From Sphingomonadaceae bacterium (GTDB taxonomy: Bacteria; Pseudomonadota; Alphaproteobacteria; Sphingomonadales; Sphingomonadaceae), in the NCBI GenBank assembly GCA_014380205.1, contig JACMKH010000431.1, positions 1 to 9,033 on the forward strand: a stretch of 9,033 bases of DNA, written 5' to 3'. A program made the translations under genes and the position numbers. How positions within the stretch are numbered: the first letter of the stretch is position 1; each line of letters opens with the position of its first letter. The notes beneath the pieces are model-generated. The model made no database searches. It worked only from the letters and a program-made list of their open reading frames with translations, and was not told where the DNA came from. Shown here one piece after another: positions 1-5,397 of this stretch.

Positions 1-263
1 GACGCCGAGGAGGCGCCCATGCGCACCCCCGCCTCGAGCGCGTCGAGCCGCGCGCGCAACGCCTCGGCCTCGTCGCGGGCGGCGGCAGCCATCGCCTTGA
101 CCGCCTCGAACTCGTCGCGCGTCACCATCTCCATCCCGCCGACGAACTCGCGCACCTTCTCGCGCATCGAATTCTCGGCCTCGCGGCCCATCCCCGCGAA
201 CGTCCCCGCCGCGCCGTTGAGCAGCTTGACGAGATCGTCGAAGAAGCGGTTCTCGGTCTGCAT
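1..263 (-). CDS. ubiK: UbiK-type accessory factor (BMFP domain), 3' end cut by window edge
   Basis: The visible 87 residues begin MQTENRFFDDLVKLLNGAAG and match the small BMFP/YqiC family. In enterobacteria UbiK binds UbiJ and helps the late steps of ubiquinone synthesis; whether this protein does so is inferred from family. An amphipathic N-terminal half (about 1-45) is followed by an Ala/Glu/Arg-rich helix (about 48-83, EFEAVKAMAAAARDEAEALR) that should form a coiled coil, as expected for this trimeric family. The ATG at 263 is preceded by a good Shine-Dalgarno sequence (AAGGAG, about 6 bases upstream), which supports the start. It lies 43 bases downstream of the tspO stop and probably shares its transcript. 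The coding sequence runs off the left edge; family members are about 80-100 residues, so little should be missing. Confidence 0.8.
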   Translation of the reverse strand, partial: MQTENRFFDDLVKLLNGAAGTFAGMGREAENSMREKVREFVGGMEMVTRDEFEAVKAMAAAARDEAEALRARLDALEAGVRMGASSA

Positions 264-306
264 GTCGCTCTCCTTACGGCCGGACTGTCTTAGCCGATCA
301 ACACGG

Positions 307-855
307 CTATATCTGGTAGCTGTTGGCGCCGGGCACAAGGGTTTCGGCCTCGGGGTTGAGCCGGTCGATCTGGAAGGTCAGCGCGGCGGCGAACACCAGC
401 CAGGCGAGATAGGGCGCGAGCAGCAGCGCGGCGAGCGGGCGGATGCGCCAGAACAGCAGCGCCGTCGCCGCGGCGAGCGCGACCATCAGCAGAATCCACC
501 ACAGCGCGGCGGTAACCTGGTGCATCCCGAAGAACAGCGGCGACCAGGTGAGGTTGACGATAAGCTGCGCCGCGAACAGCACGATCGCGACCCCGCGCCA
601 GCGCGAGCCGCGCGCATGGAGCACCATCGCAAGCGCGAGCCCCATCAGCGCATAGAGGATCGGCCAGACGATCCCGAACAGCGCGCTCGGCGGCTGGAAC
701 GAGGGCTTCGCAAGCGCGGCGTACCAGCGGCTCTCGCCGGTCGAGCCCGCCAGCATCCCCGAGAGATAGCCGAGCAGAACGACCAGCGGAACGATCACCA
801 GCGCCCAGCGCAGGAACGACATGCGCAGCTGGCCTCTGGATGCGATGCCGCCCAT
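307..855 (-). CDS. tspO: TspO/MBR family tryptophan-rich sensory protein
   Basis: A 182-residue integral membrane protein with five predicted helices (about 14-34, 57-80, 86-105, 114-135, 141-162). Family landmarks are visible: WYAALAKPSFQPPSALFGIVW at about 44-64, NLTWSPLFFGMHQ at 101-113, and PYLAWLVFAAALTFQIDRLN near the C-terminus. TspO proteins bind porphyrins, and in Rhodobacter one modulates tetrapyrrole and photosynthesis gene expression; the ligand here is unknown. I chose the ATG at 855 because GGGAGGA lies 9 bases upstream and because, from memory, an IASxxQLRM stretch before the first helix is common in sphingomonad homologues. The ATG at 822 (MSFLRW) is the alternative, with a weaker AGAGG site. 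The gene starts 38 bases after the tlyA stop and precedes the ubiK-type gene, so a three-gene operon is likely. Confidence 0.9.
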   Translation of the reverse strand: MGGIASRGQLRMSFLRWALVIVPLVVLLGYLSGMLAGSTGESRWYAALAKPSFQPPSALFGIVWPILYALMGLALAMVLHARGSRWRGVAIVLFAAQLIVNLTWSPLFFGMHQVTAALWWILLMVALAAATALLFWRIRPLAALLLAPYLAWLVFAAALTFQIDRLNPEAETLVPGANSYQI

Positions 856-864
856 CGAGCTTGG

Positions 865-871
865 TCCTCCC
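865..871 (-). promoter_or_regulatory. Ribosome binding site deciding the tspO start
   Basis: Read on the minus strand this is GGGAGGA, 9 bases before the ATG at 855. It is the best Shine-Dalgarno match near either candidate tspO start and favours the 182-residue form over the 171-residue form starting at 822. Confidence 0.5.
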
Positions 872-893
872 TGCCGGAAGCGCCGCGATAGCC

Positions 894-1646
894 TCAAATC
901 CTCGCGCTTTCCAAGCGCTCCGCGCCGATCAGGAATTCGACATTGCCCTCGGGTCCCGTAATGGGACTGGGCGTGACGCCGGCAACGCGCCAGCCGACGC
1001 TTTCGAGCCAGCCTCGGACTTCGTCGCAGACGCGCGCATGGACGGCGGGATCGCGGACGACGCCGCCCTTGCCGACCTCGCTCCGCCCCGCCTCGAACTG
1101 GGGCTTGATCAGCGCCATCAGCCGCGCGCCGGCCCGCGCGAAAGTCAGCGGGGTTTCGAGCACCTTGGCGAGCGATATGAAGCTCGCGTCGCAAGTGATC
1201 AGGCCGATCGGCTCGGGAATCTCGGCGGCGGTGAGATGGCGCGCGTTAGTCCGTTCGAGCACGATCACCCGCTCATCCTGGCGCAGCTTCCACGCGAGCT
1301 GGTTGGTCCCCGAATCGACCGCGTAGACGCGCACTGCGCCATTGGCGAGCAGCACGTCGGTGAACCCGCCGGTCGAGGCGCCGACATCGAGCGCGACCGC
1401 GCCTTCCACGCTCCATCCGAAATGCGCGAGCCCGTGCGCGAGCTTGATCCCGCCACGCGACACCCAGGGATGGTCGCGCCCGCGCACCTCGAGCGGCGCA
1501 TCGCCCGCCACCGGCTGGCCCGCCTTGTTGATCCGCCGCTCGCCCGAGAACACCTTGCCGGCGAGGATCAGCGCCTGCGCGCGGCTGCGGCTCTCGGCGA
1601 GCCCGCGCTCGACGAGCGCCTGGTCGGCTCTGAGGTGGCGCGGCAT
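894..1646 (-). CDS. tlyA: TlyA family rRNA (cytidine-2'-O)-methyltransferase
   Basis: A 250-residue cytoplasmic protein with the normal TlyA layout. An N-terminal S4 RNA-binding domain (about 5-65, RADQALVERGLAESRSRAQA) leads into a FtsJ/RrmJ-like methyltransferase domain. The SAM-binding loop DVGASTGGFTDVLL is at 87-100. The K-D-K-E catalytic set of 2'-O-methyltransferases can be assigned to K68 (GGIKL), D153 (CDASF), K181 (LIKPQFE) and E233 or E237 (GPEGNVEF). Characterised TlyA enzymes methylate 23S rRNA, and in some species also 16S rRNA, which affects capreomycin sensitivity; older annotation calls them hemolysin A. The ATG at 1646 fits the usual family N-terminus. In-frame ATGs at 1658 and 1670 are possible, and none has a clear ribosome binding site. 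It diverges from the hydrolase-like gene at 1707 and is probably the first gene of tlyA-tspO-ubiK. Confidence 0.92.
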   Translation of the reverse strand: MPRHLRADQALVERGLAESRSRAQALILAGKVFSGERRINKAGQPVAGDAPLEVRGRDHPWVSRGGIKLAHGLAHFGWSVEGAVALDVGASTGGFTDVLLANGAVRVYAVDSGTNQLAWKLRQDERVIVLERTNARHLTAAEIPEPIGLITCDASFISLAKVLETPLTFARAGARLMALIKPQFEAGRSEVGKGGVVRDPAVHARVCDEVRGWLESVGWRVAGVTPSPITGPEGNVEFLIGAERLESARI

Positions 1647-1669
1647 GGCGGCGCGCATAGCACAAAGCA

Positions 1670-1698
1670 TTGGACGCAACGCGCCTCTCGCGGATAGC
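1670..1698 (+). promoter_or_regulatory. Possible promoter for the hydrolase-like gene (leaderless)
   Basis: TTGGAC at 1670-1675 and GATAGC at 1693-1698 are 17 bases apart, a reasonable -35/-10 layout although the -10 matches the consensus at only three of six positions. The -10 would put the transcript start within a base or two of the ATG at 1707, which would explain why that gene has no Shine-Dalgarno sequence. The site lies in the short divergent gap with tlyA. This is pattern matching only. Confidence 0.25.
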
Positions 1699-1706
1699 TC
1701 GCGTCC

Positions 1707-2564
1707 ATGCCCTTCCCCGTCGAAACCGACTATCGCCGCTGGCGCGAGCCGGTGTTTCGCCACGATCGCGCGGGTTTTTTCGCGCTCGATCGTCTGCGGT
1801 CGGGGCTGCACCTGATCGACTACGGCGCGGTCGAGCTCGGCATGCTCGTCAGGAACCGCCGCGCGCCCGCGACCTTCTACGGCTTCCACGCCGCGCAGAG
1901 TCCGGTGACGCGCCGCCCCGTTCCCTATTTCCAGGGCCGCCGCATCGCGCCGCGCCGGCTCAATCAGGTGCTGTTCTCCGATCCCTCGCTCTATCTCCAC
2001 GAGGATGTCCGCACGGGCTGGTTCCTCGGCAACCGCCATTGCGAGCTGCTGAGCGAGCTCCCCCCGATCCTCGACAAGCTCGACGCGCTGCTGGGCTCGG
2101 AGCGCCGCCTGCTCTGGGGCAACAGCGCGGGCGGCACCGCCGCGCTCCGCTACGCGCGCGACGGCGACGTCAGCGTGGTGATGAACCCGCAAGTTATCTT
2201 GGAGCGATTTACATGGGGCCGGATCAAGCCTTGGGCGCGACACGGCTGGGGCCGCGCGGACAATGACGCGGCGCGCGCGCTGGTCCGCGACATCGGCGAC
2301 CTCACGCGCGACCCGCCCAAGGGCCGCATCGTCTATTGCCAGAACGTCCACGACGCGCATGTCGAGGACCATCTCGCGCCACTCGCCCAAGCACTGGGCG
2401 TCTCGACCGCCCCGGGCGACGACGGCCGCTTCCGCCTGATCCTCGGCGACTGGGGCAAGGGCCACTTCCCCCCGCCCTCGGAGACCCAGGCGGAGTTCGT
2501 CGCCGAGGAGGCGGCGCGGATAGGAGGCGGCGGCGGTGGCTGGCTAAGGCGTTGGTTCGGCTGA
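1707..2564 (+). CDS. Alpha/beta-hydrolase-like protein of unknown function
   Basis: I do not recognise a named family for this 285-residue protein. It has a nucleophile-elbow motif, GNSAGG, with S140 as likely nucleophile. A late GDWGKGHFPPP stretch puts H253 where a hydrolase catalytic histidine would fall, and D216 (NVHDAHVED) or a neighbouring Asp could be the acid. Strands precede both the elbow (RRLLWG) and the acid (GRIVYCQN). The N-terminal part (about 35-110) contains FYGFHAAQSP and PYFQGRRIA, reminiscent of hydrolase-like proteins from surface-polysaccharide loci, but that resemblance is weak. No signal peptide or membrane segment is seen, so it is probably cytoplasmic. It ends in six glycines and WLRRWFG. 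There is no clear Shine-Dalgarno sequence at the ATG. It diverges from tlyA and precedes the topoisomerase gene by 45 bases. The coding call is strong; the substrate is unknown. Confidence 0.75.
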   Translation: MPFPVETDYRRWREPVFRHDRAGFFALDRLRSGLHLIDYGAVELGMLVRNRRAPATFYGFHAAQSPVTRRPVPYFQGRRIAPRRLNQVLFSDPSLYLHEDVRTGWFLGNRHCELLSELPPILDKLDALLGSERRLLWGNSAGGTAALRYARDGDVSVVMNPQVILERFTWGRIKPWARHGWGRADNDAARALVRDIGDLTRDPPKGRIVYCQNVHDAHVEDHLAPLAQALGVSTAPGDDGRFRLILGDWGKGHFPPPSETQAEFVAEEAARIGGGGGGWLRRWFG

Positions 2565-2609
2565 CCGCGCGGCTGGAACGATGCACCGGCCCCTCGCGTT
2601 TCGCGCATC

Positions 2610-3623
2610 ATGCCCAGGCTCGCCTATGTCGACGATTCGCTCCCCGGCATCTCGCGCCGCAAGCGCGGGCGCTATTGGCAGTATTTCGACGCCAAGGGCG
2701 AGCGGATCGCCGACCGCGAGGAGATCGACCGGCTCAACCGGCTCGCGGTGCCGCCGGCCTATAGCGACGTCTGGCTCTGCCCCTCGCCGCACGGCCACAT
2801 CCAGGCGACCGGCTACGACGACCGCGGGCGCAAGCAATACCGCTATCACGCGGACTTCCGCGCTGCCCAGGACGCCGCCAAATATGAGCGCTGCGTCGAT
2901 TTCGGGCGCGCGCTGCCGTTGATCCGCGCGCGCGTCGAGTGCGATCTCGCGAGCCGCGCGCCGACACGCGAAGCCGTGCTCGCGGCGATCGTCCGGCTGC
3001 TCGACGCGGGCCACGTCCGCATCGGCAACCGCGAATATGCCGAGGCCAACAAGAGCTTTGGCGCGACGACCTTGCGCGATCGCCACGCGCGGTTCGCGGG
3101 GTCCAGGCTCATGCTCGAGTACAAGGCCAAATCGGGCAAGATGCGCCGGCTGACGATCAACGATCGCAGCCTCGCGCGGATGGTCAAGCGCTGCCAGGAC
3201 CTGCCTGGCCAGCAGCTCTTTCAGTATCTCGACGCGGACGGCGTGCGCCGGGCGGTCGGATCGGCCGAGGTTAACGACTATATCCGCGAGGCGATGGGGG
3301 GCGACTTCACCGCCAAGCATTTCCGCACCTGGGGCGCGAGCGTGATCGCCTTCATCGCGCTCGCCGACGCGGGGGATGCGCCGCTGAGCCTCGCCGCGCT
3401 GCTCGAGCCGGTCGCCGAGGCGCTCGGCAACACTCCCGCGATCGCGCGCAAATCCTATGTCCACCCCGCGCTGCTCGAGCTCTGCAAGGCAGGCGCGCGC
3501 GCGCAATTCGGGGGGTTGACCCTGCCGCGCGCGACCAAATATCTGTCGCGCCACGAACGCGGGCTGATCGCGTTCCTCGATCAACTGGCCGAGCGCGCCG
3601 GAGCCTCCGCGCGCGCCGCCTGA
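2610..3623 (+). CDS. DNA topoisomerase IB (poxvirus/bacterial type)
   Basis: A 337-residue enzyme that relaxes supercoils by nicking one strand through a 3'-phosphotyrosyl intermediate. The N-terminal DNA-clamp domain spans about 1-85 (YVDDSLPGISRR, LAVPPAYSDVWLCPSPHGHI) and the catalytic domain about 90-310. By comparison with vaccinia topoisomerase the active-site residues are R137 (VRIGN), K174 (EYKAKSGK), R239 (KHFRTWG) and nucleophile Y283 (ARKSYVHP). The vaccinia His265 position is Asn274 (LGNT), which I believe is common in bacterial members. Length is normal and nothing looks broken. The ATG fits the usual family N-terminus, although no Shine-Dalgarno sequence precedes it. The MscS gene follows after 15 bases, suggesting co-transcription. 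The role in the cell is accessory, since topoisomerase I and gyrase normally handle bulk supercoiling. Confidence 0.93.
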   Translation: MPRLAYVDDSLPGISRRKRGRYWQYFDAKGERIADREEIDRLNRLAVPPAYSDVWLCPSPHGHIQATGYDDRGRKQYRYHADFRAAQDAAKYERCVDFGRALPLIRARVECDLASRAPTREAVLAAIVRLLDAGHVRIGNREYAEANKSFGATTLRDRHARFAGSRLMLEYKAKSGKMRRLTINDRSLARMVKRCQDLPGQQLFQYLDADGVRRAVGSAEVNDYIREAMGGDFTAKHFRTWGASVIAFIALADAGDAPLSLAALLEPVAEALGNTPAIARKSYVHPALLELCKAGARAQFGGLTLPRATKYLSRHERGLIAFLDQLAERAGASARAA

Positions 3624-3638
3624 CCGGACAAGGACATC

Positions 3639-4817
3639 ATGCTGGACCTGTTCGCGGCCGCCGCCGCCGCCAAGCCGCGCCTTTCGATCCCCCAGCACAT
3701 CGGCGAGCTCTGGCGCGCGACGATCGCGTGGTTCGGCGATCACTGGGTGCAGACCGTCATCGCGCTCGCGGCGGGGGCGGTCGTCTATCTGCTGCTCGAG
3801 GCGATGCGCTACATCGGACGGCGGCTGTGCGAGCGCGTCGAGGACGAGCTCAGCGTGCGCGCGATCATCGGGCGCGTGCTCGTGCGGACGCGCAAGTGGT
3901 TCATGGTCATCGTCGCGGCGAGGCTGGTCAGCGAGTTCGCCGCGACGCCGCCGACGCTTCACCGCACGATCGTCTTCATCTTCACGATCACCACCGTGCT
4001 CCAGGTTGCGATCTGGGTGCGCGAGGTGATCCTCGGGATCATCGAATACCGCACCCAGTCGAGCGAGCATTCGGCCGAGACGCTGGGCAGCGCGATGACG
4101 CTGATTCGGATCGCGGTCACCGCCGGCGTGTTCGCGATCGCGCTGATCGTCGTGCTCGACAATCTCGGGGTCAGCGTCACCGGCCTCGTCGCGGGGCTCG
4201 GCATCGGCGGCATCGCGATCGGACTCGCAGCGCAGGACATTTTCAAGGAGCTGTTCGCCGCGCTCGCGATCATCTTCGACAAGCCCTTTCGCAAGGGCGA
4301 TTCGATCCAATACGACACGACCAGCGGCACGGTCGAGAAGATCGGGCTCAAGACCACGCGCGTGCGCGCGATCACCGGCGAGGAGAAGATCATCTCCAAC
4401 TCGCTGCTGCTCGACCGCGAGATCTCGAACATGACGCGGCTCGAGCGACGGCGGATCAAGTTTCCGATCGGCGTGATCTACCAGACGCCGCCCGAGGTCG
4501 CGGCGCGGATTCCCGAGATGCTGCGCGAGGTGATCGAGGCGAACGGCGCCGAGTTCGTCCGCGCGGGTTTCATCGGCTTCGGCGCGAGCTCGCTCGACTA
4601 CGAGGTCGAGTTCGACGTGCTCAGCCCCGACTGGGACGAGGTTTACGCCAAGCGTCACGCGGTCGGCGTCGCGATCCTCGCGCGCTCCAACGCGGAAGGC
4701 CTCGAGTTCGCCTATCCCACCCAGACCAGCTTCACCGCCGCGCCCGACGGCGAGCTGGTCCTGCCCTATCCCGAGGTCAGGATGCTCGCGCCCGACGCGG
4801 AGCCCGAAGCCTCCTGA
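3639..4817 (+). CDS. MscS-family mechanosensitive ion channel
   Basis: A 392-residue inner-membrane protein. Predicted helices lie at about 38-57, 86-102, 110-132 and 155-175. They are followed by the pore helix region 180-213, with the Gly/Ala-rich TGLVAGLGIGGIAIGLAAQ that lines the MscS pore and then DIFKELFAALAIIFDKPFRKGD. The beta domain follows (SGTVEKIGLKTTRVRAITGE, IISNSLLLDREISN) and then the C-terminal alpha/beta vestibule to about residue 375. The family opens under membrane tension to release solutes during hypo-osmotic shock. It has more membrane helices than E. coli MscS (three), so it belongs to the larger MscS-like group. The ATG is preceded by AAGGA at good spacing. It sits 15 bases after the topoisomerase gene. 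Its TGA directly abuts the stop of the opposing gene, leaving no room for an intergenic terminator. Confidence 0.93.
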   Translation: MLDLFAAAAAAKPRLSIPQHIGELWRATIAWFGDHWVQTVIALAAGAVVYLLLEAMRYIGRRLCERVEDELSVRAIIGRVLVRTRKWFMVIVAARLVSEFAATPPTLHRTIVFIFTITTVLQVAIWVREVILGIIEYRTQSSEHSAETLGSAMTLIRIAVTAGVFAIALIVVLDNLGVSVTGLVAGLGIGGIAIGLAAQDIFKELFAALAIIFDKPFRKGDSIQYDTTSGTVEKIGLKTTRVRAITGEEKIISNSLLLDREISNMTRLERRRIKFPIGVIYQTPPEVAARIPEMLREVIEANGAEFVRAGFIGFGASSLDYEVEFDVLSPDWDEVYAKRHAVGVAILARSNAEGLEFAYPTQTSFTAAPDGELVLPYPEVRMLAPDAEPEAS

Positions 4818-5306
4818 TCACGCCGCCATGCGCATCTCGCGGCTTGCCGCGACCGCGCGCGCCCAGCCGTCGATGGTGACGTGATCGAGGTATTCGACGA
4901 CCATCGCGGGGGTCAGCCATTCCACCATCTGGCAGCCCTCGACCCACATCTCGATGACGCCGAAAACGCCGTCGCGCTTCCTGTATTTGGCGGGCCAGCC
5001 CTCGCGCGCGGCGATCGCGAGCACCTCGTCGAGATCGAGATCGGTGGCGAGCGCGACATGCGTCCCGCTGCGTCTGCGCGGGCTCGGCGCGAGCCGGCCG
5101 TGCGCGTCGGCGTCGCCCGGCGTCTCGTGGAGCTCGCAGCCGCGCGGATAGAATTCGACCATGGTGTTGCGCTCGTCCCCCGCGAACGCGCACCACGAAT
5201 CCTCGCCCACGGGATGAAAGGGCATCGCGACCCCGCCCCAGATCTCGGCGAAGATTTCGGCGACGTGGCGGGGATCATCGGCCTCGAGCGATACGTGATA
5301 AAGCAT
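4818..5306 (-). CDS. VOC/glyoxalase-like protein of unknown substrate
   Basis: A 162-residue cytoplasmic protein with the paired beta-alpha-beta-beta-beta layout of the vicinal oxygen chelate fold. The first half starts MLYHVSLEADDP and ends with MVEFYPRG; the second starts GTHVALATDLD and ends with IEMWVEGCQMVEW. Candidate metal ligands are H4, E51, H83 and either E119 or E129, which fall at the usual ends of the VOC modules. Such proteins include glyoxalases, dioxygenases and resistance proteins, and the sequence alone does not say which this is. The start is firm: AGGAGG lies 6 bases before the ATG. It is the last gene of the minus-strand block, 91 bases downstream of the patatin gene stop, and converges on the MscS gene with no gap. 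The VOC fold is an inference from these patterns. Confidence 0.75.
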   Translation of the reverse strand: MLYHVSLEADDPRHVAEIFAEIWGGVAMPFHPVGEDSWCAFAGDERNTMVEFYPRGCELHETPGDADAHGRLAPSPRRRSGTHVALATDLDLDEVLAIAAREGWPAKYRKRDGVFGVIEMWVEGCQMVEWLTPAMVVEYLDHVTIDGWARAVAASREMRMAA

Positions 5307-5397
5307 GTGCGTCCTCCTGCTGTGGGAGGGGAGTTAGGGCACGCTCAAGCGATTCGGTGTGACGCGGGGCACAGGCGTGCACGGCAATCCCAAACAG

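Noticed and set aside
307..1194. A 295-residue version of TspO starting inside tlyA
   Set aside because: The added N-terminus is Arg-rich, out of frame with tlyA and unlike any TspO; the ATG at 855 with its GGGAGGA site is far better.
894..2465. A 523-codon minus-strand frame extending tlyA upstream
   Set aside because: Only the last 250 residues look like TlyA. The extra N-terminal part lies antisense to the hydrolase-like gene and has shadow-like composition; the true S4 domain starts at about 1646.
2544..2550. Glycine-rich tail of the hydrolase-like protein as a phase-variable repeat
   Set aside because: The six glycine codons near this point are a short, mixed GGC/GGT/GGA run rather than a long perfect tract.
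2544..4658. A 704-codon open frame on the minus strand opposite the topoisomerase and MscS genes
   Set aside because: The plus strand carries two unmistakable conserved proteins here. The antisense product is Arg/Asp/Glu/Ala-rich low-complexity sequence, typical of a shadow frame in GC-rich DNA.
5307..5397. Possible terminator or promoter between the patatin and VOC-like genes
   Set aside because: Only 4-6 base inverted repeats with long loops and no T-tract are present, and no convincing -35/-10 pair was found.
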